In this document: one piece after another, positions 55,931 to 64,000 of the stretch | Position numbering within the stretch: position 1 is the first letter of the stretch | How the letters are laid out: each line of letters starts with the position of its first letter | Assembly (NCBI GenBank): GCA_002005505.1 | Contig: MVGU01001144.1 | Span: 110,001-174,000 of the forward strand | Length of the DNA: 64,000 nt | Source: Botryococcus braunii | Taxonomy: Eukaryota > Chlorophyta > Trebouxiophyceae | Reading direction: 5' to 3' | Translations under genes and position numbers: made by a program | The notes under the pieces: model-generated | What the model saw: the letters and a program-made list of their open reading frames with translations, nothing else | Database searches by the model: none | Told to the model about the DNA's origin: nothing

Positions 55931-56320
55931 GGTTATGGGCCCACGCCCTTCCAGCTGAGCCAAGTAAAAGCAGGAGTGAAGGTCGTCTACGGATGGGTCA
56001 GACGTAAGCGTCAACAAAGGAGCTCGAGCATGGCGCAGCGGCGCAAGGGAACTCGAGTGTACCAGGACCATTATCTTACTCACAGTTTATCTTTCTGGGA
56101 AATTCATAATTGAAGTTTTAGCTGTGCTTTATCACTCATCGACGTTGTCTAGAAGCACTGAGTGAGTCGGGCCGGACTCCGGCGCAAACTTCTGAGGGGA
56201 ACATGTCTGCTACTACTGTGCAAGACTGGCTGGTAAATTTCCATGACATGGAGGGAATTGTAGGGTATTGCTGCATTCCAGAAGTTTATGAGTAAGTTTG
56301 GCTGGTGAAGTGACAATAGT

Positions 56321-57964
56321 ATGACAAAAAGGGGCAAAGAAAAGGAAAGTAGCAGTGAAACAGCAATGTCTCAACCTGGAGAAGTCAGTGGGGCCACTCC
56401 AGGGCAGTCTATGACCGGGACACAATCAGCCACTGCAGAACCAAAGGTGGAGATTGACAAGGCAGCCTACATCCCCAATACCTCTAATCCAAAGATGACC
56501 GTCATGCTTGATGATGGAGGGCGCAATTTTGAATTTTGGTATGAAGCTTTGGAGGCGTGCGCAAACACCAAGGGGGTCAGAGCAGCTTTGGAGAGGCCAA
56601 TGCCAGGGTCGGTGGAGAACTCAGCCATCAAGCAGTGGCTGATCCAGTCAGTTCCAGTCATCTGGCATTCTCAGATCTCATGCCACAAAGCAGCGTTCGA
56701 CTTCATCACGTGGGTGAAGAACAGTCACACTGGAGGGAGCAACCAAGACATCAACCTTGAGTGGTACAAGGAAATGGAGCAGGGCATTAAGACAGGGGAG
56801 ACACTCAAGGTCTACCTCTACAGAATGATGGATCTGGCTACAAGTCTCAGAAACAACGCGTTCATCCTCTTGGACCACAATGTTGGGGAGCTGATGGTGA
56901 AGGGCCTCCCTCCTGTGCTGAGGCTCGAGTCCCTGGAGGTTATGGCAACCGACAAGCCGCCATTGGAGCTGATTCAAAGAATCCTGCGCGCCGCAGCCAG
57001 CCGTGGGTACAAGGACCCACCTGCAGAGGGAACACCTCAGGCCATGGCAGCTGCAGCAGTGGCTGGTCCCTCTGGGGGGGTAGCTAGAGCGTCATCAAGC
57101 GCTGGAGCTGCACCAGGAGTGGGAGCAGTACCGGGAGTTGGAGCAGCACTACCAGCAAACGAACAGACTCCGGCTGGCCCCTCTGCAACTACTTTTGGTG
57201 GCAGGGGGCGTGGACCTGGCAGGGCAAGAAGGCCCAGAGAGGAGCTTACATGCCACTTCTGCAAGGCAAAGGGCCACTTCATGACTGACTGTGAACCGCT
57301 CAGGCAGCTGCAGGCTCTGCATCAAAACATGCAAGCAGCAAGCGTTGGGCCTGCAGCTTACTGGGGCCAGGGAGGCCCACAGTCGTCTCCTCAAGCCTGG
57401 TGGGACCATGGATCTGGCCGGGGTGGCCCGCCTTCATCCGCTTCCAGCCCTGGACCACCTTCAGCATATAACTATCCAACAAGTCAACACACGTTTCCGG
57501 GGTGGCATTTACCACCTCCACCCCCTCCTTCTGGTGAGGCGATGTTTATCTCTCTCAATGTGCTTGCCCCAACTTCGCATGGAGCTAGCAGCACATCTTG
57601 GTTAATAGATAGTGGTGCCTCTGTGCATATAGTCAATGATCTCTCATTGCTCCATAATCCAGTTATGCATGGACAGCCTCTTCCTCTGCACTTGGCAACC
57701 TCAGACGCCAAGGGAGGAATCATTGCATCTGGGTCTGTATGCCTTGTGAATGCAAGGCACGAAGTATTCTGGCTGCACAATGTGCAGTGTGTTCCTTCTG
57801 CGCATACCAACCTCATTTCAGTCACTGGTGCAATTCAGGATGGAGCATCTTTCCTGACTGACACTGCAGGTGGTTACACAGCCATGAAGGGACCTGAAGG
57901 GTGGCTGAAGGGTGGCTTTATCAACAGATATCCTCTATGTGGAATCTGCTCGCAATGTGGCTGA
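56321..57964 (+). CDS. B2 Gag-protease protein with truncated C-terminus
   Basis: 547-aa intact frame from the ATG at 56321. Gag core at about residues 60-200 (FEFWYEALEACANTKGV; FITWVKNSHTGGSNQD; LMVKGLPPVLRLESL); Gly/Ala/Pro-rich linker; CCHC knuckle (CHFCKAKGHFMTDC, about 310); second proline/serine-rich linker; protease (TSWLIDSGASVHIVND, about 430). The frame then crosses the deletion junction near 57905 and ends in unrelated residues. It may still make capsid and protease, so B2 could package itself while borrowing integrase and RT from a full-length B element. Confidence 0.85.
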   Translation: MTKRGKEKESSSETAMSQPGEVSGATPGQSMTGTQSATAEPKVEIDKAAYIPNTSNPKMTVMLDDGGRNFEFWYEALEACANTKGVRAALERPMPGSVENSAIKQWLIQSVPVIWHSQISCHKAAFDFITWVKNSHTGGSNQDINLEWYKEMEQGIKTGETLKVYLYRMMDLATSLRNNAFILLDHNVGELMVKGLPPVLRLESLEVMATDKPPLELIQRILRAAASRGYKDPPAEGTPQAMAAAAVAGPSGGVARASSSAGAAPGVGAVPGVGAALPANEQTPAGPSATTFGGRGRGPGRARRPREELTCHFCKAKGHFMTDCEPLRQLQALHQNMQAASVGPAAYWGQGGPQSSPQAWWDHGSGRGGPPSSASSPGPPSAYNYPTSQHTFPGWHLPPPPPPSGEAMFISLNVLAPTSHGASSTSWLIDSGASVHIVNDLSLLHNPVMHGQPLPLHLATSDAKGGIIASGSVCLVNARHEVFWLHNVQCVPSAHTNLISVTGAIQDGASFLTDTAGGYTAMKGPEGWLKGGFINRYPLCGICSQCG

Positions 57965-58060
57965 CATTATGACCAAGCCACTTGCCAAGCCCGTGTTTGT
58001 TGGTCATCGTGATTCACTAGGTTTGAGAAGATACACATAAAGCATGCAGGCAAGGGGAAG
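57905..58060 (+). pseudogene. B2 residual RNase H C-terminus
   Basis: In a different frame, LYVESARNVADIMTKPLAKP followed by VFVGHRDSLGLRRYT, the usual end of copia RNase H. The polypurine tract follows. Confidence 0.8.
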
Positions 58061-58753
58061 TGTTGAGTTCTGAACATTATTATTGAATGCCTTGTGCTCT
58101 AAGTGATCTTCATGTGTGCACTATTAGGATATGGGTCCATTGAGAACATAAGGTACCTTGAGACACGGCAGATTCTGGACGTTTTCGAACATAAGGTACA
58201 ATCCTATCTAGATCACACGTTTGTCGGATGAACTCTTAAGGCTGCCCCACCGAGTGAATACCAACTGGTTGTGAAAGATGCTGGGCATTACCAGATGCTA
58301 GTCTTGTCCAACAGTTGTGTGTGACACTCAGCAGACAGTCGTACGGACTGTAGCTGGAGTAACTTCGTCTATTGACGACCTGTCTGCTTTGTACAGGTAC
58401 GGTGCGGCAGTGTGTGTTGTATCATTGTTGCTATTGTGAGAGTGAACAAGCTTAGTGTACCCTGTAGTCACTTAAACAGACAAGGGACAGTGACTTCAGG
58501 GAGTATAGGCATGTACTTGAACGTAGCCGTCTAGAGCCTTATCTAGTGATTGCTTGATCGGTGCTTGTGTACAAGATAAAGATGTAACGGAATTGGTTGT
58601 GAAAGATGCTGGGCATTACCAGATGCTAGTCTTGTCCAACAGTTGTGTGTGACACTCAGCAGACAGTTGTACGGACTGTAGCTGGAGTAACTTCGTCTAT
58701 TGACGACCTGTCTGCTTTGTACAGGGAAAGCCGATTGCCCATAACCTTTTACA
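58061..58753 (+). repeat. B2 3' LTR with duplicated leader
   Basis: Copy 1 58263-58396, TGTAA 58583-58587, copy 2 58591-58724. Nearly identical to the 5' LTR. Confidence 0.92.
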
Positions 58754-58758
58754 AAGAT

Positions 58759-59998
58759 CAAGGTGTCAAAAAATCTGAAATTTTTTGAAGACAAATTGGG
58801 TATCCACACTCTCTCTACTGATACCCAACTGCCCCCTGATTTCCCACGTGATGTAAACTGTGATCAGGGGTCAAGCTCTGCAGACGAAGAGGACTGGGAA
58901 TTTGTCCCAGTTGACATTGCTGAGGCAGTGGACCTGAACAGGGAAGCTGGAAGGGGAGAAGACCAACTCCTACCAGCTAACCTAGAAGTGTTGCAGAGAC
59001 TCAATGAAGTACTAAGGCAACAAGCTCAGGCGGAAGAGAGTGGGAACAGGGATACACATGGTCCAGGCGTCTCAGGGGAAGAGTCAATGGGCCCTGGGGA
59101 TTAGCAGGAACAGCCAGGAGATGGTGAAAATGATCCCGGTAGTGACTCGGATCAGGACCGCTCATCACAAGAGGCTGACAGTGGGGATGAGGCGCAGGAC
59201 AGGGTAAGAGGTGGGATGAGTAGGTATGATCTTAGAGCGACACTTGCTCAACCTGATAAGTATATACCTGGATCTTACTTTGTCAAAGACGATGCGATAG
59301 CAGGAGCAACAAGGGTCACATCACCTAACCAAAGTGGTGCAAAGGAGAAGGAGGTCCTATCCTCTAGGAATGTAAAAATCCCTAACGATTGGTTTGAGGC
59401 GAGGAATTCACCTCAATGGGTATACTGGAAGGAGGCTATGAATGAGGAAATGGACTCAATTGAGTCTCATGAGACATTTGAATACTGTCACAAGCCTTCC
59501 CATGCCAAGGTGATCCCACCGAAGTGGGTTTATGCAATTAAAACTGATGGTTTTGGGGATGTAATCAGGTTCAAGGCGAGGCTTGTGGCACAAGGATGCA
59601 AACAAAGACCAGGGGTGGATTATTTTGAGACTTTTGCTCCTGTCAGTACACACTCATCCAGGCGTGTGCTTCTGAATCTGGCAAACGCTAAGGGATGGAA
59701 GGTACATCAGGTAGATATTAAAACTGCCTTTCTTAATGGGTCCTTAAAGGAGGAAGTTGATGTAACTCAACCCCCCTGTTTCTCTAATGGTGATTCGAGT
59801 AGAGTATGTAAGCTTCTGAAATCATTGTATGGCCTGAAGCAGGCCCCACGCGCGTGGCATAAGCGCTTTGTTGAAGAGCTTAGCAAGTTTGGCTTTATTG
59901 CCTGCAAAAGCGATTCATCTCTGTTTGTCAACAAGGAATCCTATGAGTCACATGTTTACTTGCTGACTTATGTTGATGACTTGTTGATTGTATGCAAG
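58759..59998 (+). pseudogene. C1 gag-pol, second part (linker and RT)
   Basis: Same frame as 53051-55233. KVSKNLKFFEDKLGIHTL, an acidic linker, then TAG at 59102-59104. Beyond it, RT: SPQWVYWKEAMNEEMDSIES, PKWVYAIKTDGFGDV, FKARLVAQGCKQRPGV, LYGLKQAPRAWHKRF (Gln here is a sense codon, unlike A1 and A2) and LTYVDDLLIVCK (YVDD intact). Cut by gypsy H after CK. Confidence 0.9.
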
Positions 59999-61386
59999 TG
60001 TAGCGTGCTTTATAGGGTACCCGTGCCCAACGGTATCCAAAATTTTTCGTGTTTAAATGGCTGAATATTATCAGGGTTTTGAGTCTGGGTTGTACTGCTG
60101 CGGTCAATTACTGTTAACGGTACGTCTGGACAGGATCGCCACCCAGGGATTACGGCCCTGAGACCTAGCTGTTACGGTGTGACAATTGATTTACGGTGCG
60201 GGGGAAGGCTCCGGATTGCGGATTCGGCTTGCCGGCTTGTTTCGGGTTGGCCGGACTATTTTAGTCGGTAGGGCGTGCGGCTACCTAGTGGTGTGGTCGC
60301 GGTTCGTGTGGACTTAAACAATTGCGTCTTTCAAGGTTCTGTTATTACTAAAACTATATTTGGCGAGCTTATAAGGCTATTCAAGGATGTATCTATTCTT
60401 CCTTGGCTCGAGGGCTTGGGACGATTGTTCCCTACGGCTTGGGTGCGTGGCACTGAACGTGCGGCTTGATCTAGGTGGTGATGCTTCACGGTGAAGCCTT
60501 CACCTATGTGTAGGTTACGACTAGGGCCATTGACAAATATCCTTGGAAATGTTTGGACTTACTTGTTCGTGCGGGTGTTGCTTTGGTACTCTACCGGGGT
60601 ACTACGGCTCCTTGGTACGTACGGTATGTTAATGCTTCAATGTTGCTTTACTGTGTATTACTCTGAATTACTATCACAAGTTCAGTATTTGAAACAATTA
60701 TGCAGGTATCACTGCAGGTGTTGCTCAGGTGGAACTCGGTTGATCCTCGGATCTGGTAAGACTCAAACACACTAACGAGGCGTGGCCCGGACAGGAGGCA
60801 TGAACTTGGGGGCGAACTCTTACAACCAGCCAATTTGCGAACTCACTGTAACTGTGAGGGGGAGGCATCCCTCTTTATATAGACAACCGGCGCTTTCATG
60901 TGCATACCGGCGTAGCTCTCACGCAGCTAACTTTTTAGAATATATCAGAAGCGGTCTTGAACGGCTTAGAATTGCCAAATCATCAATCTTTAGGTTCAGG
61001 TACATCCGTCGGCATCTATCGGTAGATGCCTTTAAGTGCCGATCACTTCCATGGGGCGACACCACACAGCACCCACGAGAAGGTAAATCTATTCAGTCTG
61101 AAGCCAATGTCTACTTCTGGCTGTACTTCCTAACACGGGACTTCCTGAGGGTCCTAATTGGTCTTGAAAGGGACCAGAATCGGGAGCCTACAGGGTAAAA
61201 GGTCGCCAATTTTCTAGGTCTTATTCCCCAATGGGATGAAGATATGTACCATCACAATTTCCACTCGATTCCGAGCTGTCAAATGTCTCTCTTTCGCCGG
61301 CATCATATTTCTACCGGTTTCGCATCATAAACACAACAATTAATGATTGTCCACTTGCAGTCACAGCCACACGCCATTTCACGACA
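59999..61386 (-). repeat. H 3' LTR
   Basis: 1,388 bp; minus start tgtcgtgaaatggcg, end aagcacgctaca. A TATA box (tctatataaa on minus, 60874-60883) supports the orientation. The 13-bp end sequence tgtagcgtgcttt recurs at 61388-61400, just outside the other boundary. Confidence 0.7.
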
Positions 61387-61645
61387 TATGTAGCGTGCTT
61401 TCCCCCCGCCCTAAAAGGAGAGAAAGACTGTGAAACGTCTTTCTGGTGCTTGGTTATAATGATAAGGTAAGATCATCCGAGCATAAGGTACATCATGCAG
61501 GTATCTCAAGTGCAGCTTGTCCTCCACAGGGAGGCACAACTCCTTATTTAAAAAGTACTATTGCTCATGTCATTCAGACTTGTATGATTCTCAATAAGAT
61601 TCTATTGCTTGTTTGTTCTCAAGCCAACTCTCAGGCTGGATTTTA
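61387..61645 (-). other. H region between pol stop and 3' LTR
   Basis: About 260 bp with the polypurine tract near 61401-61411 and no gene seen. Confidence 0.6.
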
Positions 61646-63020
61646 ACGGCGGTCGTGATGGTACTTTCCAATAGTGTGGATGGATTCCCTCCACATCTTT
61701 CCTTTAGAATTTTGGATAACAAGCGTGCTGTCGTCGTAGTACTCCTTGAAGATGAAGGGGCCCACAAAGGGTGGGGCCAACTTGTGCTTCTTTCGATTTT
61801 TGACGGCTATTAAGTCTCCAGGCTGTAGGTTACGTAGCCCTTCTTCAATCTCTCGTCCACGCTTGGTGGGCTTCAGCTTCTGAGCGTATTCTCTTTTCTG
61901 GCGCTCTTGGGCGCGCATAATGTTGGTGTGGGCGGCTGCTATCTCCTCTTGATGTCTCTCGCGGGGGCAACTTCCTTCCCCGCCTGCAATGTCTGGCGTG
62001 GTGCTTGGTAAGGTCTTGTTGTCGATAGGTAGGGTGGCTGCTCTTCCGTACAACAACCGGAAGGGGCTGTGCTTGGTGGAACCCTGGGGACTCGTCCGGT
62101 ACCCCAGAAGAATGTCAGGGAGCTTGCGGTCCCATGCTCCAGGGCTTTCAAGGGCGGCTTGCCCGAGCTTCTCTTTCAAAGTGCCATGAAACTTCTCGAC
62201 GAGGCCGTTGGCTTGTGGATGGTATGGGCTGGTCTTTCTTACTTCTATGAAGCATTGGTCCATTAATGTCTGGAATTCTCCTTACCATTCCTGGCCATTG
62301 TCCGTAATAACAATCTGGGGGCAGCCGTGCCGTGCCAGAATCTCTTCTTTGAAAAATTTTGCGGTAGTCGATGCCTCTTTGTTTGGGATAATCTTGGCCT
62401 CCACCCATTTGGTGAGGTAGTCTATGGCGGTGGCAATGTACACTTTCTCTCGCCCCGAGGGCGCATCCACGGGTCCTGTCAGGTCCACTCCAATCATATG
62501 GAAGACCCCCGTGACGGCTACGGGAGTCAGCTCCACCGGCTTGGTGAGCTGAATGGTCCTGAATTGACATCCACGGCAATGCTTGATGTATATTTTGACG
62601 TCGAGGGACATATCTGTCCAGTAAAAGCGCTCCTTGACAAGATGAATTGTACGGTTAATTCCGTAGTGGCCCATGTCGTCGTGTAGCTCCTTAATGATGT
62701 CAAGTCTGTCCTCGTACCATGGTACGGTACGTGGGCCAAATCCTCTTGTGGCCTTTCGTACAAGTGGCCAGTTGCGAGTCCTCCATTCAATAGGGAATTC
62801 TTCGGCGGCAAAGTAGTAGTTCTGGGCCCGGCGTGCTATTCGCTTAGCATCCTTGCGGCTTGTCCCTGGTCGGTGTCGTTTGTCGGCGGCTAGGTAGTCA
62901 AGTACTTCTTCATCGTCCACAATGTCACGAGTGGGGACGGCATCTGCAATCTGGTCACATAAAGGGCATAGCCAGGGTCCCCTGGGTACCCGGGCCAGTG
63001 CAGGCTCCAAACAGTCGATG
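61646..63020 (-). pseudogene. H pol fragment: PHD-like finger, HHCC domain, integrase
   Basis: From 63020 on minus: HIDCLEPALARVPRGPWLCP with a closing CPLC, which matches the second half of a PHD finger. Then the HHCC domain (HYGINRTIHLVKERFYW; HCRGCQ), integrase (GVDLTGPVDAP; ITDNGQEW; HPQANGLVEKFHGTLKEK) and a GPF module (KLAPPFVGPFIFKEYYD). All three catalytic acids are present. An in-frame TAA (62282-62284) after GQEW splits the core. PHD fingers bind histone H3 tails, so this may replace the chromodomain as a chromatin-targeting device; that is inference. Confidence 0.82.
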
Positions 63021-63239
63021 TGGTCTCGAGGCTCTGGTGCCTCGGGATTGACAATCCCGAGGCATAGCGGAGCTCTCGAGGGGATTTCCGGAGGGCTGGA
63101 GGCTGGAGGCCGAGCTATATAAACGGTAATCCCTAGGCGAAGGGTCATTCCTTGCCGAACCTATAATAATATCATTAAGAGAGTGACTTCGATTGCCTAT
63201 TGATTACTTAATTGTTTAATTGACTTCCACTGGTGTTAC
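63021..63239 (+). repeat. G-family LTR fragment
   Basis: 219 bp, the end of a G LTR in plus orientation (tggtctcgaggctc to tggtgttaca), including the TATA box (gctatataaa near 63113). It has several differences from the 304-651 copy. The left part is lost at the junction with H; the right end meets C3. Confidence 0.85.
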
Positions 63240-64000
63240 ATAAGGGGCAGACGTCTCGTGTCTTATCCCTTTTGACTGAAAGAACTCACGCAAATCTGAG
63301 TTTACAAACTCAGTCCCTCTATCAGTCCTGACAACTTTTACAGTATGGCCAGTCTGATTTTCTAAGTACAGGAGAATTGCTCTAACATCATCACCCACCT
63401 GAGACTTCAGGACCAATGCCCTTGCAACACCCGCCTTTGAGAAATCATCCAGCATGGTGAGCATGTATCTCTCTCCTTCAGCACCCGGTACAGGCAGTTC
63501 ACCCACAATATCCATGTGGACAATCTCTAATCGCTCTGTAGCCGTTGCTAGAGAGCGTGGGTAGCTCTCTCTAGTCTGCTTCCCCAGAACACACACCTCA
63601 CAATGTGAGTGACCATGATTGCAAGGCGATAAAAAATAATGATGTCTCAATGCCTTTCACCATATCTTCGGTTTGCAAGCGTTCCATGTTTTTAAACCTA
63701 GGGTGTCCTAGTCTTGCGTGCCATAAGGCGTACTCTGAACACTTATGTGCAATGCCAGCAACATGGGGCAGCTTTACTGACTGTTATATCACCGAGCAGA
63801 AGTATAGTCCTCTTTCTTTTGTCACTTCTGCTTGAAACGATGACTTCTGACAGCAAACATGTGTGACTTCTCCTAGTGGACTTGTTAAAAATTTGAACCA
63901 TCAACAACTCCAGCAGACACTGACATTAAATTTTCCAATTCAGTTGGAACAAATTCAACATCTCTCAATATGCATGTATATCCCGCTGATCCACCAAGCA
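63240..64000 (-). pseudogene. C3: copia C protease to integrase fragment
   Basis: Minus strand, running off the window. From 64000: protease-distal sequence matching C1 54163 onward, pre-integrase domain (CNHGHSHCEVCVLGKQTRES), integrase (HMDIVGELPVPG; VVRTDRGTEFVNSD; GIRHETSAPY), cut at 63240 by the G LTR. Very close to C1. Frames change near 63650, and the His-containing part of the zinc domain is shifted. Its own LTRs are outside. Confidence 0.88.

Larger units (their letters stand above)
55234..58753 (+). mobile_element. Copia element B2, non-autonomous, pol-deleted
   Basis: 3.5 kb, LTRs 55234-55930 and 58061-58753, TSD aagat (55229-55233 and 58754-58758). Primer site ggttatgggcccacgc at 55931-55946. 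The gag-protease ORF runs into a deletion that removes integrase, RT and most of RNase H; the last residues of RNase H remain before the 3' LTR. The purine tract caaggggaag (58051-58060) is intact. It keeps everything needed in cis. Confidence 0.93.
51443..59998 (+). mobile_element. Copia element C1, 5' LTR to RT, interrupted by B2
   Basis: Plus-strand copia inserted in B1 integrase. 5' LTR 51443-52569, primer site, ORF1, gag-pol (53051 to 59998, with B2 at 55234-58753), then cut in RT by gypsy H (left TSD candidate gcaag at 59994-59998). The 3' end is not in the window. The best preserved C element: apart from B2 and one TAG, the gag-pol frame is open. Confidence 0.9.
59999..63020 (-). mobile_element. 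Gypsy element H with PHD-like finger, 5' truncated
   Basis: Minus-strand element: 3' LTR 59999-61386, untranslated region with polypurine tract (plus ccccccgccc near 61402), and a pol end covering a PHD-like finger, HHCC domain, integrase and GPF linker. It breaks off at 63020, inside the finger, against a G LTR fragment. No chromodomain is seen. It is inserted in C1 RT. Confidence 0.82.

Overview
This window is a pile of nested LTR retrotransposons with no recognisable host gene. Copia (Ty1) and gypsy (Ty3) elements are inserted into one another, and most junctions can be dated by 5-bp target-site duplications (TSDs). The host is probably a green alga. A TGTAA motif, the chlorophyte polyadenylation signal, sits at the expected place in many LTRs. 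The copia primer sites match a plant-type initiator tRNA-Met anticodon stem. No marker gene confirms this. I use working labels: copia families A, B, C, D, F; gypsy families G, H, K, L; TRIM-like M; short LTR N.

Layout, left complex (1-29841). A minus-strand copia, C2, is the outer shell. Chromovirus L (+, 1-17751) sits in it. In L's 5' LTR sits chromovirus G (-, 304-10665). In G's 5' LTR sits copia A1 (+, 2962-10365). In A1's integrase sits solo LTR N (6228-6390). That is five levels. C2 also holds TRIM-like M (19025-20078), solo LTR B3 (20939-21629) and, inside its own 5' LTR, chromovirus K (23288-29396).

Spacer (29842-31020): a decayed unidentified coding remnant and a long GA microsatellite.

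Right complex (31021-64000). Copia C4 (-) contains copia A2 (-, 31320-45883), which contains copia D (-, 37135-44456). C4's polymerase is also hit by copia B1 (+, 47206 onward). B1 contains solo LTR F (48604-49329) and copia C1 (+, 51443 onward). C1 contains the pol-deleted copia B2 (55234-58753) and gypsy H (-, 59999-63020), which has a PHD-like finger. A fragment of a G LTR and a piece of another C element (C3) close the window.

Main discovery. All five larger copia families have LTRs that carry their transcript leader twice. Copy 1 is the unspliced leader: three introns in D, two in both C1 and C2, none internal in A, B and F. Copy 2 is the precisely spliced version, ending at the primer site. 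Copy 1 always ends CAG (CA in C2) and is followed by GT. Copy 2 ends with the same CAG, a 3' splice site. TGTAA abuts the first base of copy 2 (-1 to +3 nt) in every family. I infer that transcription starts at copy 1, its last exon splices to the end of copy 2, and the 3' RNA end forms just inside copy 2. Reverse transcription of the spliced leader would then regenerate copy 2 while U3 keeps the introns. This would let a retrotransposon keep leader introns through an RNA cycle. C4, with one intronless leader and no copy 1, looks like the predicted mis-transfer or recombination product.
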